A program made the position numbers and the translations under genes. This document shows, piece by piece, positions 7,385 through 15,987 of a DNA stretch of 64,000 nt. The notes beneath the pieces were generated by a model that worked only from the letters and a program-made list of their open reading frames with translations, made no database searches and was not told the DNA's origin. Location: assembly GCF_003610255.1 (NCBI RefSeq), contig NZ_RAPS01000001.1, positions 7,405,001 through 7,469,000 of the forward strand. The letters are read 5' to 3'. Source of the stretch: Streptomyces sp. TLI_171 (GTDB lineage: Bacteria > Actinomycetota > Actinomycetes > Streptomycetales > Streptomycetaceae). Every line of letters starts with the position of its first letter. Within the stretch, counting starts at the first letter, position 1.

Positions 7385-8979
7385 CCGTACTGCCCACCCG
7401 GCTGGACACCGGCGCGGCCGGGTACGCCGCCAACCGCGAGGCGATGCTGGCGAAGCTCGCCGCCCTGGACACCGAGCACGCCAAGGCCCTGGCCGGCGGC
7501 GGGCCCAAGTACGTGGAGCGGCACCGCGGTCGGGGCAAGCTGCTGGCCCGGGAGCGGATCGAGCTGCTGCTCGACCCGGACTCGGCGTTCCTGGAACTGT
7601 CGCCGCTGGCCGCCTGGGGGAGCGAGTACCCGGTCGGGGCGGCGCTGGTCACCGGCATCGGCACGATCGCCGGCACCGAGTGCGTGATCACGGCCAACGA
7701 CCCGACGGTGCGCGGCGGTTCCTCGAACCCGTGGACGCTGCGCAAGGCGCTGCGGGCCAACGAGATCGCGCTGCGCAACCGGCTCCCGCTGGTCAACCTG
7801 GTCGAGTCCGGCGGCGCCGACCTGCCCAGCCAGAAGGAGATCTTCATCCCGGGCGGCGCGCTGTTCCGCGACCTCACCCGGCTGTCGGCGGCCGGAATCC
7901 CCACCGTGGCCGTGGTGTTCGGCAATTCCACGGCCGGCGGGGCGTACGTGCCGGGCATGTCCGACCACGTGATCATGGTGAAGGAGCGGGCCAAGGTGTT
8001 CCTCGGCGGCCCGCCGCTGGTGAAGATGGCCACCGGGGAGGAGTCCGACGACGAGTCGCTCGGCGGCGCCGAGATGCATGCCCGGACCTCCGGTCTGGCC
8101 GATCACCTGGCCCTGGACGAACCGGACGCGCTGCGGCTGGCCCGCCGGGTGGTGCACCGGTTGAACCGGCGCAAGTCCGGTCCCTTGCCGAGCAGTCGGT
8201 ACGAGCCGCCGAAGTACCCGGAGGACGAGCTGCTGGGCATCGTGCCCGGGGACCTGAAGGCCCCGTTCGACCCGCGCGAAGTGATCGCCAGGATCGCCGA
8301 CGGCTCCGACTTCGACGAGTTCAAGCCGCTCTACGGCAGCAGCCTGGCCACCGGTTGGGCCTCGGTGCACGGGTACCCGGTCGGCATCCTCGCCAACGCC
8401 CAGGGCGTGCTGTTCAGCGGCGAGTCGCAGAAGGCCGCGCAGTTCATCCAACTCGCCAACCAGCGCGACGTTCCGCTGCTGTTCCTGCACAACACCACCG
8501 GCTACATGGTCGGCCGGGACTACGAGCAGGGCGGCATCATCAAGCACGGCGCGATGATGATCAACGCGGTGGCGAACAGCACTGTCCCGCACCTCTCGGT
8601 GCTGATGGGCGCCTCCTACGGGGCGGGGCACTACGGCATGTGCGGGCGGGCCTACGACCCGCGCTTCCTGTTCGCGTGGCCGAGCGCCAAGTCCGCCGTG
8701 ATGGGACCGCAGCAACTCGCCGGCGTGCTCTCCATCGTGGCCCGCCAGTCCGCCGCCGCGAAGGGCCAGCCGTACGACGAGGACGCCGACGCGGCGATCC
8801 GCGCCATGGTCGAGCAGCAGATCGAGGCCGAGTCGCTGCCGGTGTTCCTCTCCGGCCGGCTCTACGACGACGGAGTGATCGACCCGCGGGACACCCGCAC
8901 CGTCCTCGGGCTGTGCCTGTCGGCGATCCACAACGCCCCGGTGGAGGGCGCCCGCGGCTACGGCGTCTTCCGGATGTGA
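7381..8979 (+). CDS. Acyl-CoA carboxylase carboxyltransferase (beta) subunit
   Basis: A 532-residue carboxyltransferase with the two crotonase-fold halves typical of methylcrotonyl-, geranyl- and propionyl-CoA carboxylase beta subunits. Visible signatures include KYVERHRGRGKLLARERI (N-terminal clamp), VESGGADLPSQ, NSTAGGAYVPGMSDH, and in the second half FLHNTTGYMVGRDYEQGG. It transfers carboxyl from carboxybiotin to an acyl-CoA. The GTG at 7381 overlaps the AtuA stop by four bases. Context suggests a methylcrotonyl- or geranyl-CoA type substrate rather than acetyl-CoA. Confidence 0.93.
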   Translation: MTVLPTRLDTGAAGYAANREAMLAKLAALDTEHAKALAGGGPKYVERHRGRGKLLARERIELLLDPDSAFLELSPLAAWGSEYPVGAALVTGIGTIAGTECVITANDPTVRGGSSNPWTLRKALRANEIALRNRLPLVNLVESGGADLPSQKEIFIPGGALFRDLTRLSAAGIPTVAVVFGNSTAGGAYVPGMSDHVIMVKERAKVFLGGPPLVKMATGEESDDESLGGAEMHARTSGLADHLALDEPDALRLARRVVHRLNRRKSGPLPSSRYEPPKYPEDELLGIVPGDLKAPFDPREVIARIADGSDFDEFKPLYGSSLATGWASVHGYPVGILANAQGVLFSGESQKAAQFIQLANQRDVPLLFLHNTTGYMVGRDYEQGGIIKHGAMMINAVANSTVPHLSVLMGASYGAGHYGMCGRAYDPRFLFAWPSAKSAVMGPQQLAGVLSIVARQSAAAKGQPYDEDADAAIRAMVEQQIEAESLPVFLSGRLYDDGVIDPRDTRTVLGLCLSAIHNAPVEGARGYGVFRM

Positions 8980-9037
8980 CGCTCCAGCGATGCCCCGGAA
9001 TCGCATCAACTCACCATCGAGAAAGCGAAACTGACGG

Positions 9038-10987
9038 ATGATCACCTCTCTGCTGGTGGCCAACCGCGGCGAGATCGCCCGCCGGATCTTCCGCACCTGC
9101 CGCACCCTCGGCATCGCCACCGTCGCCGTGCACTCCGACCCGGACGCCGACGCCCGGCACGTCCGCGAGGCCGACACCGCCGTCCGGCTGCCCGGCGCCG
9201 TCCCCGCCGACACCTACCTGCGCGCCGACCTGCTGATCCGCGCCGCCCTCGACGCGGGGGCGGACGCCGTCCACCCCGGCTACGGATTCCTGTCCGAGAG
9301 TGCCGAGTTCGCCCGCGCCGTGCTGGCCGCCGGACTGACCTGGGTCGGTCCGCCGCCCGAGGCGATCGCCGCGATGGGCTCCAAGACCGCCGCCAAGCGC
9401 CTGATGGCCGCGGCCGGCGTCCCCGTCCTCACCGTCGGCGACCGGCCCACCGAAGCCGACCTGCCGCTGCTGGTCAAAGCGGCCGCGGGCGGCGGCGGGC
9501 GCGGCATGCGGGTGGTGCGCACCCTCGCCGACCTGCCCGCCGCGCTGGCCGCCGCCCGCGCCGAGGCGGCCGCCGCGTTCGGCGACGACGAGGTCTTCTG
9601 CGAGCCCTACCTGCCCACCGGTCGCCACCTGGAGGTGCAACTGCTCGCCGACGCGCACGGGACCGTGTGGGCCGTCGGCGACCGCGACTGCTCGCTGCAG
9701 CGCCGCCACCAGAAGGTCGTCGAGGAGGCCCCCGCCCCCGGGCTGGCTGCCGAGCTGCGGGCCCGCCTGCACACCGCCGCCACCGACGCCGCCCGCGCCA
9801 TCGGCTACCGGGGCGCCGGCACCGCCGAGTTCCTGCTCGCCCCGGACGGCCGACTCGCCTTCCTGGAGATGAACACCCGCCTGCAGGTCGAACACCCCGT
9901 CACCGAATGCCTCACCGGACTCGACCTGGTCGCCCTCCAACTCGCCGTCGCCGAAGGCGAACAGCTCCCCGCCGACCCGCCGCCGAGCCGCGGCTGCGCA
10001 ATCGAGGCCCGGCTGTACGCCGAGGACCCGGCCCGCGACTGGCAGCCCGCCACCGGCACCCTGCACCGCCTCGAACTCCCCGGCGTGGACGTCGAGTTCG
10101 ACACCGATCCGGCGCCCGCCGGGCTGCGTCTGGACGCCGGCGCGGGCGACGGCGACCAGGTCACCGTGCACTACGACGCGATGCTCGCCAAGGTCATCGC
10201 CTGGGCGCCCACCCGGGCCGCCGCCGCCCGCCGGCTGGCCGACGCCCTGGCCCGCGCCCGCCTGCACGGCCCCGCCACCAACCGCGACCTGCTGGTCCGC
10301 GCACTGCGCCACCCCGCCTTCCTGGACGGCGCCGTCCACACCGCCTTCCTCACCGAGCACGCCGCCGAACTCGCCGCCTCCGACGGCAAGTCCGCGCCCC
10401 TGGCCGCACTCGCCGCCGCCCTCGCGGACGCGGCCGCTCACCGCACCGCCCTGCGCGGAGTCCCCGCCGGCTGGCGCAACCTGCCCTCCCAGCCGCAGAT
10501 CAAGCGCTACCGCACCGCCGACGGCGCCGAACTCGACGTCCGCTACCGCCTCACTCGCGACGGCCTGCGCGCCGACGACCACCCCGGTGTCCAACTCCTG
10601 CTCCACGAAGACGACTTGGTGGAACTCACGGTGGGCGGCCTGCGCCGCCGCTACCGGATCGCCCGGTACGGCGCGCAGGTGTTCGTCGACGGCCCCACCG
10701 AGCACCACACCCTGACCGCCCTCGACCGCTTCCCCGACCCGGCCGCCGCGCTCGCCCCCGGCACGCTGCTCGCCCCGATGCCCGGCACGGTGATCCGGAT
10801 CGCCGCCCGCCCCGGCGAGCGGGTCAGCGCGGGCCAACCCCTGCTCTGGCTGGAGGCGATGAAGATGGAACACCAGGTCACCGCCCCCGCCGACGGCACC
10901 CTCAGCACCCTGCACGCCGAGGTCGGCGTCCAGGTCGAGACCGGCGCCGTCCTCGCGGTGGTCGAGGCCACCGAGACCGCCCCCTGA
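9038..10987 (+). CDS. Acyl-CoA carboxylase alpha subunit (biotin carboxylase + BCCP)
   Basis: A 649-residue biotin carboxylase fused to a biotin carrier domain. The ATP-grasp loop is KAAAGGGGRGMRVV, the catalytic block is EMNTRLQVEHPVTE, and the biotinylation motif EAMKM lies near residue 610. It carboxylates its own biotin with bicarbonate and ATP and works with the beta subunit encoded just upstream. The fused architecture is that of MCC/PCC-type alpha subunits and differs from the split carboxylase in the pigment locus at 28-32 kb. Confidence 0.93.
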   Translation: MITSLLVANRGEIARRIFRTCRTLGIATVAVHSDPDADARHVREADTAVRLPGAVPADTYLRADLLIRAALDAGADAVHPGYGFLSESAEFARAVLAAGLTWVGPPPEAIAAMGSKTAAKRLMAAAGVPVLTVGDRPTEADLPLLVKAAAGGGGRGMRVVRTLADLPAALAAARAEAAAAFGDDEVFCEPYLPTGRHLEVQLLADAHGTVWAVGDRDCSLQRRHQKVVEEAPAPGLAAELRARLHTAATDAARAIGYRGAGTAEFLLAPDGRLAFLEMNTRLQVEHPVTECLTGLDLVALQLAVAEGEQLPADPPPSRGCAIEARLYAEDPARDWQPATGTLHRLELPGVDVEFDTDPAPAGLRLDAGAGDGDQVTVHYDAMLAKVIAWAPTRAAAARRLADALARARLHGPATNRDLLVRALRHPAFLDGAVHTAFLTEHAAELAASDGKSAPLAALAAALADAAAHRTALRGVPAGWRNLPSQPQIKRYRTADGAELDVRYRLTRDGLRADDHPGVQLLLHEDDLVELTVGGLRRRYRIARYGAQVFVDGPTEHHTLTALDRFPDPAAALAPGTLLAPMPGTVIRIAARPGERVSAGQPLLWLEAMKMEHQVTAPADGTLSTLHAEVGVQVETGAVLAVVEATETAP

Positions 10988-11023
10988 GCGCCATCCCCTC
11001 TCCAGCACGGAAGGACCACCCTC

Positions 11024-12211
11024 ATGTCCGCACCGCGCACCACCCTCGCCGCCTCCCCGCTGATCGAGACCGAGGACCGCCGCGCCCTGCGCGAAGCCGT
11101 CGCCGCCCTCGGCCGCCGCTACGGCCGCGCGTACTTCCAGCGCAAGGCCCGGGCCGGCCAGCCCGTCGAAGAACTCTGGTCCGAGGCAGCCAAGTTGGGC
11201 TACCTCGGGGTCAACCTCCCGGCCGAGTACGGCGGTGGGGGCGCGGGCATCACCGAACTCGCGATCGTGCTGGAGGAATTGGGGGCGGCCGGCAGCCCGC
11301 TGCTGATGCTGATCGTCTCCCCGGCGATCTGCGGCACCGTCATCTCCCGGTTCGGCACCGACGAGCAGAAGCAGCGCTGGCTGCCCGGGCTCGCCGACGG
11401 GACCCGGGTGGTGGCCTTCGGCATCACCGAACCCGACGCCGGCTCCAACTCGCACCGGATCGGCACCGTCGCCCGCCGCGACGGCCAGGACTGGCTGCTC
11501 AGCGGCCGCAAGGTCTTCATCTCCGGCATCGACCACGCCGACGCCGTGCTGTTCGTCGGCCGCACCGAGGACGCCCGCACCGGCAGACTCAAGCCCGCCC
11601 TGTTCGTCGTCCCGCGCGACACCCCCGGCTTCGAGTACCGCCCCATCCCGATGGAACTCACCGCCCCCGAGAAGCAGTTCCAGGTCTTCCTGGACGACGT
11701 CCGGCTGCCCGCCGACGCCCTCGTCGGCGACGAGGACGCCGGACTGCTGCAACTCTTCGCGGGCCTCAACCCCGAGCGGATCATGACCGCGGCCTTCACC
11801 CTCGGCATCGCCCGGTACGCCCTCGACACGGCCGTGGACTACGCCCGCACCCGCACTGTCTGGGACCGCCCGATCGGCGCCCACCAGGGCATCGCCCACC
11901 CGCTCGCCCAGTGCGCCATCGAGGTCGAACTCGCCCGCCTGATGACCCAGAAGGCCGCCCACCTGTACGACGCGGGCGACGACCTGGCCGCGGGCGAGGC
12001 CGCCAACATGGCCAAGTACGCGGCCGGCGAAGCCTCCTGCCGGGCCGTCGACCAGGCCGTGCAGACCCTCGGCGGCAACGGCCTCACCCAGGAGTACGGC
12101 CTCGCCGCGCTGATCACCGCCACCCGGGTCGGCCGGGTCGCGCCCGTCAGCCGGGAGATGATCCTCAACTACGTCGCCCAGCACACCCTCGGCCTGCCGC
12201 GCTCCTACTGA
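11024..12211 (+). CDS. Acyl-CoA dehydrogenase family protein
   Basis: A 395-residue flavoprotein with all acyl-CoA dehydrogenase domains: N-terminal helices, the beta domain with FGITEPDAGSNSHRI (FAD and substrate contacts) and KVFISGIDHADAV, and the C-terminal helical domain ending in LGGNGLTQEYGLAALI. It introduces the alpha-beta double bond that precedes carboxylation in leucine/isovalerate-type or acyclic-terpenoid breakdown. A GGAAGGA ribosome site lies 10 or so bases before the ATG. It follows the carboxylase alpha gene by 36 bases, so it is in the same operon. Confidence 0.92.
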   Translation: MSAPRTTLAASPLIETEDRRALREAVAALGRRYGRAYFQRKARAGQPVEELWSEAAKLGYLGVNLPAEYGGGGAGITELAIVLEELGAAGSPLLMLIVSPAICGTVISRFGTDEQKQRWLPGLADGTRVVAFGITEPDAGSNSHRIGTVARRDGQDWLLSGRKVFISGIDHADAVLFVGRTEDARTGRLKPALFVVPRDTPGFEYRPIPMELTAPEKQFQVFLDDVRLPADALVGDEDAGLLQLFAGLNPERIMTAAFTLGIARYALDTAVDYARTRTVWDRPIGAHQGIAHPLAQCAIEVELARLMTQKAAHLYDAGDDLAAGEAANMAKYAAGEASCRAVDQAVQTLGGNGLTQEYGLAALITATRVGRVAPVSREMILNYVAQHTLGLPRSY

Positions 12212-12273
12212 CCGGGGCGCCGACCCGTTCGACCACCGGAACGAGCGAGGGATCGCGATGACGGACGGCCGTA

Positions 12274-12492
12274 ATGTCCACCCCTATCGACCTTCCCGCC
12301 CCGCCGGACCTGATCGACGAGCAGGCGGCGCCCAACGCCGCCCGCGCCGACCCGTTCGACCCCGGCCGCCCGCGCCCGCGGCCCCGCCGCCCCCACGCCA
12401 CCGCGAGCCGGTCCCGGCACCGGGCCCCCGCCCCGGGCGGGCTGCACACCGGCACCGACCGCACGTCCACCGGCTGCGGCCGCTCCGGCTGA
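12274..12492 (+). CDS. Doubtful small Pro/Arg-rich ORF
   Basis: A possible 72-residue ORF beginning MSTPIDLPAPPDLIDEQ in the 370-base gap between the dehydrogenase and the inositol-monophosphatase-like gene. The first 35 residues look protein-like; the remainder is Arg/Pro/His-rich. There is no convincing ribosome site. It may be noise; otherwise the gap 12212-12581 holds nothing I can identify. Confidence 0.25.
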   Translation: MSTPIDLPAPPDLIDEQAAPNAARADPFDPGRPRPRPRRPHATASRSRHRAPAPGGLHTGTDRTSTGCGRSG

Positions 12493-12581
12493 GGCCCCGA
12501 CGCCCGACCTGCCGTCAGGCGGCTGCCCGGCGGCGCGGATCGCCTGCGCGGCGGGGTTCGGACCGCGTACGCTCGACCGCC

Positions 12582-13406
12582 ATGACGATCATGAACACGG
12601 CAGGCGGGGACGCCGAACTTGCGCTCCGTGCCGCCGAAGCCGGCGCCCGGGCCGTCCGCGGCCGGCCCTGGACGACCGCCGAGCGCCACCACAAGGGCGG
12701 CGGCGACTTCGCCACCACCGCCGACCTCGTCGCGGAGCAGGTCATCCTCGACGTGCTCCGCGCCGCCCGCCCCGGCGACGCGTTCACCGCCGAGGAGAGC
12801 GGCCGCACCGGCGCCGCCGACGCGCGCCGCCGCTGGCTGATCGACCCGCTGTGCGGAACGCTCAACTACGCGGTCGGCACCCACCTGGTCGGCGTCAACG
12901 TCGCGCTCCGCGAGGCCGGCCGGATCACCGCCGCCGCCACCGCGGACCCGTACACCGGTGAGACGTACTGGACGGACGGCGCCCGTGCCCACCTCCGCCA
13001 CGCTGGCGCGGACACCCCGCTGGCGCCGAGCGCCGAGTCCGCTCTGGTGGACCTCAACCTCGACCCGCCCTACCCGAACGCCCCCGCCCTGCGGGTCGCC
13101 CGGCTGCTGACCGACCCGGACTTCGAGGCGGCCTTCCGCCCCCGCGTGGTGTCCACCACGCTCGCCGTCGCCTGGGTCGCGGCCGGCCGCCGCGCCGCCT
13201 ACCTGACGGACGGCCACCTCGCCGACAGCGTCCACTTCGCCGCCGGCATCGCACTCTGCGAGGCGGCCGGTTGCACCGTCACCGACCTGCGCGGGCGCCC
13301 CGTGCACAGCGCCGAAGGCGGCCTGATCGCCGCCGCCGACCCCGCCACCCACGCCCGCCTGCTCGACCTGATCACCCGTCAGGCCAGCCCGGCCGTACCC
13401 CGGTAA
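12582..13406 (+). CDS. Inositol-monophosphatase-like protein with altered metal site
   Basis: A 274-residue member of the inositol monophosphatase superfamily. Family landmarks are present: FTAEESG near residue 67 and IDPLCGTLNYAVG near residue 87, where active enzymes have DPxDGTxNF. The second metal-binding Asp is therefore Cys, and the late WDxxAG motif reads SVHFAAGIALCEAAG. Loss of these ligands suggests altered chemistry or no phosphatase activity. The gene interrupts an otherwise catabolic acyl-CoA gene set. The start is ATG 12582 (MTIMNTAGG). Confidence 0.75.
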   Translation: MTIMNTAGGDAELALRAAEAGARAVRGRPWTTAERHHKGGGDFATTADLVAEQVILDVLRAARPGDAFTAEESGRTGAADARRRWLIDPLCGTLNYAVGTHLVGVNVALREAGRITAAATADPYTGETYWTDGARAHLRHAGADTPLAPSAESALVDLNLDPPYPNAPALRVARLLTDPDFEAAFRPRVVSTTLAVAWVAAGRRAAYLTDGHLADSVHFAAGIALCEAAGCTVTDLRGRPVHSAEGGLIAAADPATHARLLDLITRQASPAVPR

Positions 13407-13583
13407 GCCCGTCACGCGCCCTGGTGGACGACACCCCACCACCGGCACCCTTGGTCAGCACCACGAAGCCCCGTCCTGCCCCGCGTAGCCCCGCACCACA
13501 GGGCAACGCCACCGCCCCGCGAAGCACCACCGCGGGACAGCAGCACCGCCACCCCCGTTCGCCGAGCCGCCCGGAGGCCCCGC

Positions 13584-15161
13584 ATGGTGTTCCACAGCGA
13601 CTACCCGACAGTTGCCGCGCTCGACCTGCCGATCCACGAGGCCGTCCTCGGCGGCTGCAGCCACGGCGAGGACGCCGACCGCCCCGCACTGATCGACGGG
13701 ATCACCGGACGGAGCGTCAGCTACCGGGAGCTGGACGCCGGCACCCGGCGGGTCGCCGCGGGGCTGGCCGAGGCGGGCGTCGCCAAGGGCGACGTGGTGG
13801 CGCTGTTCAGCCCCAACACCCTCGCCTACCCATTGGCGTTCTACGGCGCGACCCGCGCGGGCGCCACCGTCACCCCGGTCAGCTCGCTGGCCACCGCGGA
13901 GGAGCTGGCCGGCCAGTTGCGCGACTCCGGGGCCCGCTGGATCGTCACCGTCTCGGCGTTCCTGCCGGTCGCCCGGCAGGCCGCCGCCGCGCACCCGGTG
14001 GCCGAGATATTCGTCTGCGACGGCGCCGAGGGCCACCGCTCGCTGCTCGACCTGGCCGCGAGTTCCGCCCCGGAGCCCGCGCTCGCGCTCGACCCGGCCG
14101 CCGACCTGGCCGTGCTGCCCTACTCCAGCGGCACCACCGGCCTGCCCAAGGGCGTGATGCTCACCCACCGCTCGGTGTCCACCAACCTCGCCCAGGTCGA
14201 CGCCCTGCTCGGCCCCCGCCCCGGCGAACGCATCCTGGCCGTGCTGCCGTTCTTCCACATCTACGGCCTCACCGCCCTGCTCAACCGCCCGCTGCGGGCC
14301 CGCTCCACCGTGGTGGTGCTGCCCCGGTTCGACCTGGAGCAGTTCCTGACGGCCATTCAGGAGCACCGGATCGAGGCGGTCTACGTGGCCCCGCCGATCG
14401 TGCTGGCGCTGGCCAAGCACCCGGTGGTGGACCGCTACGACCTGTCCTCGGTCCGCCACGTGCTGAGCGCCGCCGCCCCGCTGGACGCCGAACTCGCCGC
14501 CGCCTGCGCCCGCCGCCTCGGCCTGCCGCACCTGCTGCAGGGCTACGGCATGACCGAGCTGTCCCCGGTCACCCACGTCGTCCCGCCGAACGACCCGAAC
14601 CCGCCGGTCGGCACCGTCGGCCGGCTGGTCCCCGGCACCGAACTGCGGGTGGTCGCGCTGGACGACCCGGGGCGCGACCTCGGCCCGGGCGAGGACGGCG
14701 AACTGCTGTTCCGCGGCCCGCAGGTGATGAAGGGCTACTTCGGCCGGGACTCCGAGACCGCCGCGATCATCGACCCGGACGGCTGGCTGCACACCGGCGA
14801 CGTCGGCCACGTCGACGCCGAGGGCTACCTGTACGTGGTCGACCGGGTCAAGGAACTGATCAAGTACAAGGGCTACCAGGTCGCCCCCGCCGAACTGGAG
14901 GCCCTGCTGCTCACCCACCCGAGCATCGCCGACGCCGCCGTCATCGGCGTCACCGACCGGGACGGCACCGAGCGCCCCAAGGCGTTCGTGGTGCCCGCGT
15001 TCGGCTGCGAGCTCGCCGAGCAGGAGGTGATCGAGTACGTGGCCAGGCGGGTCGCCCCGTACAAGAAGGTGCGCGAGGTGGAGTTCCTGGAGGCGGTGCC
15101 GAAGTCCGCCAGCGGCAAGATCCTCCGCCGCGAACTGCGGGACCGCGCGACGGGGCGGTAA
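13584..15161 (+). CDS. AMP-dependent acyl-CoA synthetase, 4-coumarate-CoA-ligase type
   Basis: A 525-residue adenylate-forming ligase. The AMP-binding loop YSSGTTGLPKGVML is near residue 180, GYGMTELSPVTH near 320, the hinge block GWLHTGDVGHVD near 395, and the C-terminal catalytic Lys block SASGKILRREL near 510. It activates a carboxylic acid to its CoA thioester through an acyl-AMP. Placed with the dehydrogenase and carboxylase, it probably feeds the acid substrate into the same degradation route. It is preceded by CGGAGG-like sequence and followed 75 bases later by the TetR gene. Confidence 0.92.
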   Translation: MVFHSDYPTVAALDLPIHEAVLGGCSHGEDADRPALIDGITGRSVSYRELDAGTRRVAAGLAEAGVAKGDVVALFSPNTLAYPLAFYGATRAGATVTPVSSLATAEELAGQLRDSGARWIVTVSAFLPVARQAAAAHPVAEIFVCDGAEGHRSLLDLAASSAPEPALALDPAADLAVLPYSSGTTGLPKGVMLTHRSVSTNLAQVDALLGPRPGERILAVLPFFHIYGLTALLNRPLRARSTVVVLPRFDLEQFLTAIQEHRIEAVYVAPPIVLALAKHPVVDRYDLSSVRHVLSAAAPLDAELAAACARRLGLPHLLQGYGMTELSPVTHVVPPNDPNPPVGTVGRLVPGTELRVVALDDPGRDLGPGEDGELLFRGPQVMKGYFGRDSETAAIIDPDGWLHTGDVGHVDAEGYLYVVDRVKELIKYKGYQVAPAELEALLLTHPSIADAAVIGVTDRDGTERPKAFVVPAFGCELAEQEVIEYVARRVAPYKKVREVEFLEAVPKSASGKILRRELRDRATGR

Positions 15162-15236
15162 CCGCCGGGCGGGCCGTGCATAGGATCGGAACCCGGGCCC
15201 GGACACACCGGCCCGGCAGTCGAGCAGGAGCCGCCG

Positions 15237-15869
15237 ATGACGACCAGCACGGCCCGCACCCCCGGCGCCCCCGCCGCCCGCACCCCCCAGCAGGACCGCA
15301 GCCGCGCCACCCGGCGGCGGCTGCTGGAGGCGGCGGTGGAGTGCCTGGCCGAGGTCGGCTGGAACGGCTCCACGGTGCTGGTGGTCGCCGAGCGGGCCGG
15401 CGTCACCCGCGGCGCCGCCCAGCACCACTTCCGCACCCGCGAGGACCTGTTCACCGCCGCCGTCGAACACGTCGCCGCGGAACGGCTGGCCGTCGTCCTC
15501 GCCGACGTCGCCCAGCTGCCGCCGCCAGGCCCCGCCCGCACCCAGGCCGTGGTGGAGGCGATCGTCCGCCTCTACACCGGCCCGCTGTTCCGCGCCGCCC
15601 TGCACCTGTGGGTCGCCGCCGCCACCGAGGACCCGCTGCGCGAACGGATCGTCAGCCTGGAGAACCACGTCGGCCGGGAGGCGCACCGCGCCGCCGTCGA
15701 GTGCCTCGGCGCGGACGAGTCGGCGACCGGCGTCCGGGAGACCGTGCAGGCCACCCTCGACCTGGCCCGCGGCCTCGGCCTGGCCAACCTGCTCACCGAC
15801 GACGGGCCGCGCCGGGCCGGCATCGTCCGCCAGTGGTCCCGCCTCCTGGACGCCGCGCTGACCAGCTGA
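15237..15869 (+). CDS. TetR/AcrR-family transcriptional regulator
   Basis: A 210-residue repressor-type regulator. The N-terminal helix-turn-helix covers about residues 20-65, with VLVVAERAGVTRGAAQHHFR as the DNA-reading part. The remaining helical domain would bind a ligand, plausibly an acyl-CoA of the pathway. A GAGCAGGAG ribosome site precedes the ATG. It is the last gene of the acyl-CoA set and the best candidate to bind the palindrome at 5565-5580. Confidence 0.9.
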   Translation: MTTSTARTPGAPAARTPQQDRSRATRRRLLEAAVECLAEVGWNGSTVLVVAERAGVTRGAAQHHFRTREDLFTAAVEHVAAERLAVVLADVAQLPPPGPARTQAVVEAIVRLYTGPLFRAALHLWVAAATEDPLRERIVSLENHVGREAHRAAVECLGADESATGVRETVQATLDLARGLGLANLLTDDGPRRAGIVRQWSRLLDAALTS

Positions 15870-15987
15870 AACCGCACCGGCACAGGTCGGCACCGGCAGA
15901 TCGGCACCGCACCCTTGCCCGGAAAGCCCGGAATCCAGGAGACTCACCTTTTCGGTTCGACCGCCCGCACGACCACCAGTCGCCAGC

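Noticed and set aside
9011..12184. 1057-codon minus-strand open frame
   Set aside because: It mirrors the carboxylase alpha subunit and acyl-CoA dehydrogenase, both of which have complete catalytic motifs on the plus strand.
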